Source: an uncultured Prevotella sp. | GTDB lineage: Bacteria; Bacteroidota; Bacteroidia; Bacteroidales; Bacteroidaceae | Length of the DNA stretch: 64,000 bases | Reading direction: 5' to 3' | Assembly: GCF_946404925.1 (NCBI RefSeq) | Contig: NZ_CAMJFM010000012.1 | Span: 22,541 to 86,540 of the forward strand | Part shown: positions 49,915-58,490 of the stretch, in pieces | How the letters are laid out: every line of letters starts with the position of its first letter | Position numbering within the stretch: position 1 is the first letter of the stretch | Translations under genes and position numbers: made by a program | The notes under the pieces: generated by a model | What the model was told of the DNA's origin: nothing | Seen by the model: only the letters and a program-made list of their open reading frames with translations | The model's database searches: none

Positions 49915-49922
49915 CAAAAGTA
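49915..49922 (-). promoter_or_regulatory. -7 promoter box of prmC-recX-comF
   Basis: TACTTTTG followed by CA on the minus strand, directly before the start codon. Confidence 0.55.
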
Positions 49923-49964
49923 CGAAAAAGTAAAAAGGTAAAAAAGTAAAAAGATAAAAAAGTG
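49921..49964 (+). repeat. Octamer repeat tract before ribD
   Basis: AAAAGTAA/AAAGGTAA units of 8 nt occupy nearly the whole gap between prmC and ribD. Confidence 0.65.
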
Positions 49965-50882
49965 ATGATAGACGACGAAAAATTCATGCGACGCTGCATT
50001 CAGTTGGCCAAAAACGGTCAGCAGAATGCTAAGCCCAACCCCATGGTTGGTGCAGTGATAGTACATAACGGCCGGATAATTGGCGAAGGTTATCATGAAC
50101 GTTGTGGAAAGGCTCATGCTGAAGTGAATGCTTTTGCTTCAGTAAAAGTTAAAGATGAGGCTTTGCTGCCTGAATCTACTATATATGTGTCATTGGAGCC
50201 TTGTTCGCATTATGGAAAAACACCTCCCTGTGCCGATCTTATTATTAAGAAAGGAGTGCGTAGAGTAGTCATTGGTTGTATCGATGAATTCGCCGAAGTT
50301 CAAGGTCGCGGTATCAAGAAATTGCGTGAAGCCGGTATTGAGGTCGAGGTAGGCGTTCTAGAGACAGAGTGTAAGGCCTTGAATCTTCGTTTTTTCACAT
50401 TCCATCGCGAAAAGCGCCCTTATATCATACTGAAGTGGGCCCAGACTGCCAATGGTTTTATCGATGATAACCACAAACCTGTTCAGATATCTAACGATTT
50501 TACAAAAATGCTCTCGCACAAGCTTCGTGCTGAGGAGGATGCGATACTTGTGGGACGTATTACTGATGAACGAGACCATCCGCAACTGAATGTTAGAGAG
50601 TGGTATGGATCTGATCCTAAGCGTATGGTGATTGACCATGCTCACCCAGTAAATCTTGAAAGTCTACACGAGCAGAATGTGCAGTCGCTGATTATTGAAG
50701 GTGGTGCTGAGACATTGCGTTCTTTCCTGGTTCAGGGATTGTGGGATGAAATACGTGTGGAGACAAATACTCAGATGACTGTTAGTGATGGGACGCGTGC
50801 ACCACAGATTCCTGCTAATGCCGAAGTGGTAAGCAGTGGGGTGTTCGGGAAAAATATTATTGTGGTTTATCGGAAGAAATAG
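49965..50882 (+). CDS. ribD: Riboflavin biosynthesis deaminase/reductase
   Basis: 305 residues from the ATG at 49965, preferred over a GTG one codon earlier. Deaminase domain with GKAHAEVNAFAS and PCSHYGKTPPC zinc motifs, then the reductase (IILKWAQTANGFI, AILVGRITDERDHPQLNVR, IIEGGAET). The reductase is shorter than usual: the stretch between MVIDHAHPV and SLIIEGG is compact. Ends 2 nt before the convergent rnhA. Confidence 0.92.
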   Translation: MIDDEKFMRRCIQLAKNGQQNAKPNPMVGAVIVHNGRIIGEGYHERCGKAHAEVNAFASVKVKDEALLPESTIYVSLEPCSHYGKTPPCADLIIKKGVRRVVIGCIDEFAEVQGRGIKKLREAGIEVEVGVLETECKALNLRFFTFHREKRPYIILKWAQTANGFIDDNHKPVQISNDFTKMLSHKLRAEEDAILVGRITDERDHPQLNVREWYGSDPKRMVIDHAHPVNLESLHEQNVQSLIIEGGAETLRSFLVQGLWDEIRVETNTQMTVSDGTRAPQIPANAEVVSSGVFGKNIIVVYRKK

Positions 50883-50884
50883 TA

Positions 50885-51355
50885 TTACTTCCTACCGAAG
50901 TCAGCGGGGACTTCACCCCATTTCTTTGTTTCCCATTTGATAATGGGATTACGGTATTGGTGGGTTTTCAGCCAATTCTCGGCTCTGGCTATAATCTGAT
51001 AGAGCTGTTCTGTTTGCGGATTGCGCTCAAGCGTAGTCTTACATTTGCCCTTTGATACCCATAGAATGGCGTTGTAGCTATCAGAATAGATGGTTTTGTT
51101 GTGCAGACCCTTCTGCCAACAAAGAGCTAATGCATGTACGATAGCTAAAAACTCACCGATATTATTGGTGCCGTGAATAGGGCCGAAATGAAAAACCTGA
51201 TATCCCGTCTGCAAATCGATGGCCTGATACTCCATTGGTCCAGGATTACCAGAGCAAGCAGCATCTACAGCCCAAGCGTCAGCCCGTACTTCCAAAGGTA
51301 ATGGAAGTACGGTATCATGACGATTTGTAGGGGGATTTAAATTATCGAGTTTCAT
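50885..51355 (-). CDS. Ribonuclease HI-family protein
   Basis: 156 residues with the RNase H core: VDAACSGNPGPMEY (Asp), NNIGEFLAIVHAL (Glu), IYSDSYNAILW (Asp) and a C-terminal Asp in VPADFG. It should cut RNA in RNA-DNA hybrids. The start overlaps the argS stop by 1 nt (TAATG). Confidence 0.85.
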   Translation of the reverse strand: MKLDNLNPPTNRHDTVLPLPLEVRADAWAVDAACSGNPGPMEYQAIDLQTGYQVFHFGPIHGTNNIGEFLAIVHALALCWQKGLHNKTIYSDSYNAILWVSKGKCKTTLERNPQTEQLYQIIARAENWLKTHQYRNPIIKWETKKWGEVPADFGRK

Positions 51356-53139
51356 TACATGCGCTCTGGCACCTCGATGCCCAACAGACTCATACCATTT
51401 TTGATAATCTTGGCCACGTTTTTAGCCAGCATCAGGCGGACAGCCTTCTTCTGTTCATCGGCCTCGTTCAGGATGCTATAGTCGTGATAGAACTGGTTGA
51501 ACACCTTAGTCAGCTCGTAGCAGTAGTTGGCGATGCCAGAAGGAGAATAATCCTTACCAGCCTGCTCAACAGCGGCACCAAACTCGTTCATCTTCTGAAC
51601 CAGCTCAACTTCTTTAGAGGTGAGAGGTGAGAGGTGAGAGGTGTGAGAAATGTTCATGCCTTCAGCTTTTCTCAGGATTGAGCGGATACGAGCGTAAGTA
51701 TACTGAATGAATGGACCAGTATTTCCGTTGAAATCGATACTTTCCTCTGGGTTGAACAACATGTTCTTGCGAGCGTCAACCTTCAGGATGAAGTACTTAA
51801 GAGCACCCATACCAACCACGCGGGCAATCTCACGGCGCTCTTCCTCGGTCATATCGTCGAATTTGCCCAATTCCATCGAGGTCTTGTAGGCATCTTCTAC
51901 CATCAGAGCCATCAGGTCGTCTGCGTCTACTACGGTTCCCTCGCGGCTCTTCATCTTACCGTTTGGCAGTTCAACCATACCATAAGAGAAATGGGTAAGT
52001 TCCTTACCCCACTTGAATCCCAGACGGTCGAGTAGGATAGAGAGAACCTGGAAGTGGTAGTTCTGCTCGTTACCAACTACGTAGATCATCTTATCGATGG
52101 GATAATCCTGGAAACGCATCTCGGCAGTACCGATGTCCTGGGTCATATAAACGCTGGTTCCATCGCTACGCAGCAAGAGCTTCTGGTCGAGACCTTCGTT
52201 AGTCAGGTCGGCCCAAACCGAGTTGTCCTCGTGGCGCTCGAAGAGACCTTTAGCCAGTCCCTCTTCAACCTTGGCCTTACCCTTCAGGTAAGTTTGGCTC
52301 TCGTAGTAGATCTTATCGAATGATACACCCATCTTCTTGTAAGTCTCATCGAAGCCGGCGTATACCCAGTTATTCATCTTCTCCCAAAGAGCACGAACCT
52401 CAGGATCGTTCTGTTCCCACTTTACCAGCATCTCGTGAGCCTCCTTAATCAGTGGAGCCTCCTGCTTAGCCTTTTCTTCGTCCATGCCCTGAGCTACCAG
52501 CTCCTTCACTTCCTCGCGGTAGTGCTTATCGAAAGCTACATAGTAGTCGCCAATCAGGTGATCGCCCTTCTTGCCGCTTGATTCTGGAGTCTCGCCATTG
52601 CCGTACTTCAGCCAAGCCAGCATCGACTTACAGATGTGGATACCGCGGTCGTTAACAATGTTGGTCTTTACTACCTTATTGCCGTTGGCCTCCATAATCT
52701 TTGCCAAACTCCAACCTAGCAGGTTGTTGCGCACATGACCAAGGTGCAGAGGCTTATTGGTGTTAGGTGATGAATATTCGATCATAACGAGTGGAGACTC
52801 TTCGGTGGCCTGCTTCATGCCGAACTTATCATCTTTATCGATAGTCTCGAGCAACTGCAGCCAAGCACCATCGCCTACACTTAGATTCAGGAATCCTTTT
52901 ACTACATTAAATTTCTCTACAGCAGCACAGTTGGCCTGCAAGTATTCGCCAATCTCCTGTGCAGTCTGTTCAGGACTCTTTTTAGCGGCCTTCACAAATG
53001 GAAAAACCACCAGAGTCAAGTTACCCTCAAACTCACTTCTTGTCTTCTGCAACTGCAGCATTTTCTCTGTGGCATCCATACCATAGAGAGCCTTTACTGC
53101 CTCGCCTGCAGCTTTGCTGATTAATGCTTCAATATTCAT
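51355..53139 (-). CDS. argS: Arginyl-tRNA synthetase
   Basis: 594 residues, full length. Class I HIGH-type motif HLGHVRNNLLGWS near 135, GKMKSREGTVV near 395, and C-terminal anticodon-binding domain ending LLGIEVPERM. A short insert NISHTSHLSPLTS before the C-terminal domain is encoded by a 7-nt repeat tract at 51616-51651. The -7 box lies at 53159-53166. Confidence 0.97.
   Translation of the reverse strand: MNIEALISKAAGEAVKALYGMDATEKMLQLQKTRSEFEGNLTLVVFPFVKAAKKSPEQTAQEIGEYLQANCAAVEKFNVVKGFLNLSVGDGAWLQLLETIDKDDKFGMKQATEESPLVMIEYSSPNTNKPLHLGHVRNNLLGWSLAKIMEANGNKVVKTNIVNDRGIHICKSMLAWLKYGNGETPESSGKKGDHLIGDYYVAFDKHYREEVKELVAQGMDEEKAKQEAPLIKEAHEMLVKWEQNDPEVRALWEKMNNWVYAGFDETYKKMGVSFDKIYYESQTYLKGKAKVEEGLAKGLFERHEDNSVWADLTNEGLDQKLLLRSDGTSVYMTQDIGTAEMRFQDYPIDKMIYVVGNEQNYHFQVLSILLDRLGFKWGKELTHFSYGMVELPNGKMKSREGTVVDADDLMALMVEDAYKTSMELGKFDDMTEEERREIARVVGMGALKYFILKVDARKNMLFNPEESIDFNGNTGPFIQYTYARIRSILRKAEGMNISHTSHLSPLTSKEVELVQKMNEFGAAVEQAGKDYSPSGIANYCYELTKVFNQFYHDYSILNEADEQKKAVRLMLAKNVAKIIKNGMSLLGIEVPERM
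51616..51651 (+). repeat. Heptamer repeat tract inside argS
   Basis: GTGAGAG units of 7 nt repeat on the plus strand, read in frame by argS as a Ser/His/Leu/Thr insert. The unit resembles the octamer tracts elsewhere. Confidence 0.7.
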
Positions 53140-53158
53140 ATCTTTCGAATTTTGGGTG

Positions 53159-53166
53159 CAAAGGTA
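53159..53166 (-). promoter_or_regulatory. -7 promoter box of argS-rnhA
   Basis: TACCTTTG followed by CA on the minus strand, about 20 nt before the start. Confidence 0.7.
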
Positions 53167-53234
53167 CGAAAAATCTGTGTAATCTTTGTCATCATTTTAA
53201 AAAATTTTACTTTGTCTCTAAAATATCAAAGGAA

Positions 53235-53267
53235 AAGCACTGGTCGTCATCACGACGGCCAGTGCTT
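53235..53267 (-). terminator. Terminator after susD
   Basis: AAGCACTGG(T/C)CGTC pairs with GACGGCCAGTGCTT over 14 bp, with a short loop and T-rich end on the minus strand. Confidence 0.8.
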
Positions 53268-53313
53268 CATAAAGAGATTCGTTTTGTCTAGAAAATCTAA
53301 CTAACTATTATTA

Positions 53314-55263
53314 TCAATTTCTGTAAGCAGGGTTCTGATAGTTTGCCTTCTCCTCTGCAGTCATCTCCATTCCGTCGAGCTGTCCCTGTGGGATAGGACG
53401 GATGTAGTAACCAGCAGGGATGTCGCGCTTAACCTCCTCGAGATCCTTGTCGGTGTAACCGCTACCAGCAATATGATAGGTACCGGCACGCTCGCCCCAC
53501 TTCTGAGTACGAACGAGGTCGAACCAACGGTATCCCTCGCCCCAGAACTCACGGCTACGCTCATCGAGGATGAAGTCGATATCGATAGTCTCGGGTGTAG
53601 CAGCAACCATCTCAGCGCTGAAATCAGCTGTCTGAGCAGCTCTCTTGTTGACGCAGTATGTCTGCTTACCGGCACGGGCACGGAGTACGTTTACAAGTTC
53701 CTTAGCGTCGCTGTTCTTGCCGAGTTTAACTGCAGCCTCAGCAGCAATTAGGTAGAATTCAGAGAACTTGGCAATGTTCCAAGGACGTGGGCTACCACCA
53801 TTAACCTTTGAACCAAGACCACCAGCGTTGTCGGTACGATAGATACCAAGCTTCCAGTTGATGGGGTACTTCTTACGGCTGATGTGGTTAACAGCTACTA
53901 CAAAGTCTGGGCGACCAGCCATCTCACCGAAACCGAGCTTACCATCAGCACCAGTGTAGTTGATGTTAGCATCCTCGCTCTCAGGAACCCAGCTGAAGTA
54001 GCTTTCGCCTGGTTTGATCTGTGAACCGTTAGCACCAATTACGTATGGCTCAGAGTTTCCGGCCTTATCCCAGTTGGTGAAGTAGCTCAGTGTGAATGTT
54101 GCATCGTAACGTGAGTCGATAGCCTTGACAGCATCTTCCCAAACACCACCCTCGATGAAGGCGTCAGCAACAGGAGCCATACGGGTCCAAGGACGTCCGA
54201 GGCCCTGAACAGCCTCACGCTGTACTGGGTTGATATTTGCACCAGAAGCTGCTTTTGCAACCATCTCGGTATAGTTCCAGGTCTCCATCCAGTAAGCAAA
54301 GTTCTCAGGAGAACCACCATTACCCCAACCGTAACCAGCACCGCCGTTACCATACTTCTCGTCCTCATCGTGATCAGCATAAAGCATAATCTCGGAGTTA
54401 CGATCGTTGGTTGCTACGTTAACATCGTAGAATGTTGGCTGCAGAGCATATGGGCCAGGATTAGCAATAGCCTGCTTTGCAACGTCGTAAGCCTTCTGGA
54501 AATAGCTCTGGGCCTCACCGCTGTTACGTGTGCACTCAGGATAGGTAGGAATTTTGTTAGGATTCTCCAACCACCAAGCGTATGTAAGATAAGCCTTTGA
54601 GAGGTAGAGGCGAGCCAGATTCTTGGTAGCAGTACCTGTAAGACGTGGATTCTCGGGCAGATCATTTACTGCAGTCTCCAGATCCTTGAAGATAGCTGCA
54701 TAAACCTCAGGAACGGTGTTACGTACAGAGGTACGGGTTGTAGAGGTGTTGAACTTCAGTTCGCCAGCACCCAGATCGAGGGGCACACCACCATAGGTCT
54801 GTACCAGGATGAAGTAGTCGAATGCGCGGAAGAAGTTTGCCTCAGCAAGCAGAGCAGGATCGATGCCAGCAGCTGCACCATTCTCGATAATACCACTGGC
54901 GGTATTGATGTTTGCAAACAGTGTACCCCATGCGCCACCAGCAACTGTGCTGGTAGGAGTTACAGAACCAACGCCTGAGAGGTCGGCATCCTTAAAGTTA
55001 CCATCGGCACTCTGTGCGTAGGTGTACTCGTCGGTACCTGTCTCTAATGTGTTCAGATAATAACCGTTGCCATAGAAATAGCGCAGGTGAGCGTAGAGCG
55101 ATGTAAGACCGCCCTCAATACCCGCCTTCGTATTGAAGAATGTCGGGTCGAACTGGCTGCGTGGCTGCTCATCGAGCACGCTATTGCAGGATGTCATGGC
55201 TGTAGAGAGACCACAGCATACGAGACCCGCAGCAAGAATATATTTGATACTTTTAGTTTTCAT
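53314..55263 (-). CDS. SusD/RagB-family lipoprotein
   Basis: 649 residues. Lipobox MTSC (Cys26), then the SusD helical repeats with ANFFRAFDYFILVQTYGGVPLDLG and the C-terminal FILDERSREFWGEGYRWFDLVRT signature. SusD proteins lie on the outer membrane and hand glycans to a SusC transporter. It follows susC by 24 nt. No glycosidase lies downstream within the window. Confidence 0.95.
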   Translation of the reverse strand: MKTKSIKYILAAGLVCCGLSTAMTSCNSVLDEQPRSQFDPTFFNTKAGIEGGLTSLYAHLRYFYGNGYYLNTLETGTDEYTYAQSADGNFKDADLSGVGSVTPTSTVAGGAWGTLFANINTASGIIENGAAAGIDPALLAEANFFRAFDYFILVQTYGGVPLDLGAGELKFNTSTTRTSVRNTVPEVYAAIFKDLETAVNDLPENPRLTGTATKNLARLYLSKAYLTYAWWLENPNKIPTYPECTRNSGEAQSYFQKAYDVAKQAIANPGPYALQPTFYDVNVATNDRNSEIMLYADHDEDEKYGNGGAGYGWGNGGSPENFAYWMETWNYTEMVAKAASGANINPVQREAVQGLGRPWTRMAPVADAFIEGGVWEDAVKAIDSRYDATFTLSYFTNWDKAGNSEPYVIGANGSQIKPGESYFSWVPESEDANINYTGADGKLGFGEMAGRPDFVVAVNHISRKKYPINWKLGIYRTDNAGGLGSKVNGGSPRPWNIAKFSEFYLIAAEAAVKLGKNSDAKELVNVLRARAGKQTYCVNKRAAQTADFSAEMVAATPETIDIDFILDERSREFWGEGYRWFDLVRTQKWGERAGTYHIAGSGYTDKDLEEVKRDIPAGYYIRPIPQGQLDGMEMTAEEKANYQNPAYRN

Positions 55264-55287
55264 AACTCTTAATTCTTTAATGATTCA

Positions 55288-58200
55288 TTAGAATGTTACA
55301 TTAACACCGAAGATGAAGTTGCGGGTTGCAGGTGTGTTATAACCTACGATAGGCATTCTGTGACTACCGAATGAGTAACCTACTGCAGTATTCTCGTTTG
55401 ACCATGAGTTTGTCTCAGGATCAAGTCCGCTCTCGTTGTTGAATGGTGAGAAGAGAACGAATGGGTTCTGAACAGTGGCATAGAGGCGCAGACGGCTGAT
55501 GCCGAGGTCCTTCACAGCCTTGATGTTCTGGAAGTTGTAACCCAGTGTGATAGCACGGAACTTCAGGTAACCTGCATTGAAGTAACCAAGGGTAGAACCA
55601 TATTTGGGGTTATCACCGCTCTGGATACCGCCTGGTTTTGGATACTTAGCACCTGTGTTCTCTGGTGTCCAGTAATCAACATCGAGGTTGTTACGACGAC
55701 CGGTGAGCATGTTCAGGTAACCATTTGAAGAGTGGATAGCAGAAATAAGCTTACCACCAATCTGGAACGAACCGATTACAGTAAGATCGAAGCCCTTGTA
55801 AGCAACAGTTGTATTGAAACCTCCAACGAGATCTGGCTCCATGCTCATAATCTCTCGGTCATCAGCACCTATTTGACGAGTAGGATTGCCATTCTCATCG
55901 AGTGCACGGTCGTGCTTTACCTTAATCATACCAACATTACCGCCTGGTTCGAGGATATTCATCTTATCTTCCTCGCCGGCCTGCCACAGACCTTCATACT
56001 GATAGTCGTAGATGACATCGATAGGATGTCCTATAAACCAGAGGTTACCCTCATCGCGATCAGCACCAGAAGCCAGTTCTACCAACTTGTTGCGGTTCTG
56101 GTAGAAGTTGATACCTGCCTCCCAGTTCCAACCATTCTTGTTGTCAAGGATGATACCGTTCAAAGAGAACTCCCAACCCTTATTCTCGGTCTTACCGATG
56201 TTACCGGTATAGCTGCTTACGCCTGATGTATCAGGCAGTTTTACGCTGAGCAGAATATCGTTGGTCTTCTGAGTATAATACTCAAATGATCCAGACAGAC
56301 GGCCATTGAAGAATGAGAAGTCGAGACCGAAGTTCCAAGTCTTAGAGTACTCCCATCCCAGCTCTGGGTTAGGCAGTGAGTTTACATAGTAACCAGCCTT
56401 GTAGTTGGTACCATCACCGAAGTTATAGTTGCGGATAGCCAGACCACCAAGAGTAGAATATGGGTTGATACTCTGGTTAGATGTCTCACCATAACCTACG
56501 CGGAACTTCAGGTTGTCGATCCAAGTGAGATTCTCCATGAAGCTTTCGCGGGCGATGTTCCAACCTGCGCTTACTGCAGGATATGTGTGCCACTGATGAC
56601 CCTTAGCCAGACGTGAAGAAGCATCTGAACGGAGGGCGGCTGAAATCATATACTTATTATCATAAGAGTACATTACACGACCCATCCAAGAGATAAGACC
56701 GCTCTGCCAGTAGTTGTAACCAGTGAGGTTAGCCTGACCTGTAGCCTTGTCGAGTGCATAGTACTGGAAGTAGTCTGCAGGAATCTCCTGTGCTGATGCA
56801 CCAGTCTGCTCGTAAGTTGTCTGCTCGGCTGAGTACATGGCAACAACATTCAGGTTGTGCTTCTCAGCAAAAGTGTGATCGTAAGTCAGCAGGTTCTCAA
56901 CAGCCCAGTTACGTGTCTGGTTCTCATAAATCGAACCGCTGTTAACAGCATTTGCATCCTTATTATTAATACCTGTACCGGTAAAGCTGCCGCTCTTTGA
57001 GCTACGGAAGTTCAAACCTACGTTTACGCGATAGCTCAGACCCTCGATCCATGGGCACTTAACCTCGGCAAACAGAGTGTTATAAGAACCAATACCCTTG
57101 TTCTCGCTCATCCATACATCCTTATCGCGCTCAACAGTCTCCTTGGTTACAACAACCTGGTCATCGGCAGGCAGAGCGTTGTAACGCTTCAGGTTTCCAT
57201 TTGCATCGTATGGACTTGACAGAGGAGATGAGCAAAGTACTGCGTACATGTTGTTCACACCCTTAGTTATGCGATAGCTGTTATTGGTGCTCAAACCGAA
57301 ACGGAAGTATTTACCTACATTCTGGTCGAAGTTACCGCGGATGCTAACACGATCATAGCCCTCAGTTGGAACTACTGACTCATCCTTGTAGTAACCTGCA
57401 CCAAAGCTGTAACTACCACCATTAGTACCACCAGCAACGCTCAGGTCGTGGTTGTAGCTGATACCTGTCTGATAGTACAGATCCTGCCAGTCGGTATTGG
57501 TGGTCTCGCTCTCGTCCAAAGAGTTCTGGTACAGACCAGCTGCCTGACGCATCTTAGAGAACGTAGGTCCGTCCATCATAGGATACTTGTGGAATACCTT
57601 CTTAAAGCTTACATATCCATTATATGTTACCTTGGCGGGAGTGCCCTGGCTTCCCTTAACGGTTGTGATGATGATAACACCGTTAGCACCACGAGAACCG
57701 TAGATGGCGGTTGCTGAGGCATCCTTCAAGATATCCATTGACTTGATATCAGCAGGATTGATATCCGAAAGCTGACCCATGAATGGAATACCATCGAGTA
57801 CGATCAGAGGGTCGTTACTTGCAGTCAGTGAGCGCTGACCACGGATGCGGATCTGCATCTCAGCACCTGGCTTAGATGAAGTCTGTGTCATGAGCACACC
57901 TGCTACACGGCCCTGCAGAGCCTGAGCTGCATTGGTTGCTGCAACCTGGTTCAGTTTCTCACCACCGATGTTGGCAACAGAACCAGTTACGGCCTCGCGA
58001 CGCTGTGTACCGTAACCGATAACCACAACCTCGTTTACTACATGGCCGTCTTCTTTAAGTGTTACGCGTGTATTATCACCGGCCTTGATTTCCTGTGAAA
58101 CGTAACCTACATAAGATACAACGAGTGTTGCACCCGGCTTTACATTGAGAGAGAAGTTACCGTTAAAGTCGGTAACAGTACCATTGTTGGTACCTTTCTC

Positions 58201-58374
58201 CATGACCGTGGCACCAATCAGCGGACCCTGTGAGTCGCTTACCTGACCAGTTGCCTGCTTCGTTTGCTGAACGGAAGCTACTGATTCGGTAGCTGCCGAA
58301 GCCTGCTGTGTTGAGATCATGCCTAAGCAGCACAATCCTACCAACATGGCTGTTTTCTTTGCTTTGAAACTCAT
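55288..58374 (-). CDS. SusC/RagA-family TonB-dependent transporter
   Basis: 1028 residues. Signal peptide, CarboxypepD_reg-like domain (GPLIGATVMEKGTNNGTVTDFNGNFSL, described), plug with VVIGYGTQRREAVTGSV and YGSRGANGVIIITT, then a long barrel ending in an aromatic residue (GVNVTF). It imports glycans or other large substrates together with SusD. The -7 box lies at 58428-58435. Confidence 0.95.
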   Translation of the reverse strand: MSFKAKKTAMLVGLCCLGMISTQQASAATESVASVQQTKQATGQVSDSQGPLIGATVMEKGTNNGTVTDFNGNFSLNVKPGATLVVSYVGYVSQEIKAGDNTRVTLKEDGHVVNEVVVIGYGTQRREAVTGSVANIGGEKLNQVAATNAAQALQGRVAGVLMTQTSSKPGAEMQIRIRGQRSLTASNDPLIVLDGIPFMGQLSDINPADIKSMDILKDASATAIYGSRGANGVIIITTVKGSQGTPAKVTYNGYVSFKKVFHKYPMMDGPTFSKMRQAAGLYQNSLDESETTNTDWQDLYYQTGISYNHDLSVAGGTNGGSYSFGAGYYKDESVVPTEGYDRVSIRGNFDQNVGKYFRFGLSTNNSYRITKGVNNMYAVLCSSPLSSPYDANGNLKRYNALPADDQVVVTKETVERDKDVWMSENKGIGSYNTLFAEVKCPWIEGLSYRVNVGLNFRSSKSGSFTGTGINNKDANAVNSGSIYENQTRNWAVENLLTYDHTFAEKHNLNVVAMYSAEQTTYEQTGASAQEIPADYFQYYALDKATGQANLTGYNYWQSGLISWMGRVMYSYDNKYMISAALRSDASSRLAKGHQWHTYPAVSAGWNIARESFMENLTWIDNLKFRVGYGETSNQSINPYSTLGGLAIRNYNFGDGTNYKAGYYVNSLPNPELGWEYSKTWNFGLDFSFFNGRLSGSFEYYTQKTNDILLSVKLPDTSGVSSYTGNIGKTENKGWEFSLNGIILDNKNGWNWEAGINFYQNRNKLVELASGADRDEGNLWFIGHPIDVIYDYQYEGLWQAGEEDKMNILEPGGNVGMIKVKHDRALDENGNPTRQIGADDREIMSMEPDLVGGFNTTVAYKGFDLTVIGSFQIGGKLISAIHSSNGYLNMLTGRRNNLDVDYWTPENTGAKYPKPGGIQSGDNPKYGSTLGYFNAGYLKFRAITLGYNFQNIKAVKDLGISRLRLYATVQNPFVLFSPFNNESGLDPETNSWSNENTAVGYSFGSHRMPIVGYNTPATRNFIFGVNVTF

Positions 58375-58427
58375 ACGTTTGGTTTGTTAGTTAATAATTA
58401 ATTTTTAGAATATAAAAAAATCTGCCG

Positions 58428-58435
58428 CAAAGGTA
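58428..58435 (-). promoter_or_regulatory. -7 promoter box of susC
   Basis: TACCTTTG followed by CG on the minus strand, about 54 nt before the start. Confidence 0.6.
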
Positions 58436-58490
58436 GGCAGATTCTTTTATTGTGACTTATACGTATGTTTCGTTTCATTTCATTTTTGTA

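Noticed and set aside
49911..50117. Extended start for prmC with a hydrophobic N-terminus
   Set aside because: The extension overlaps the divergent ribD gene and the promoter box; the normal PrmC start is at 49910.
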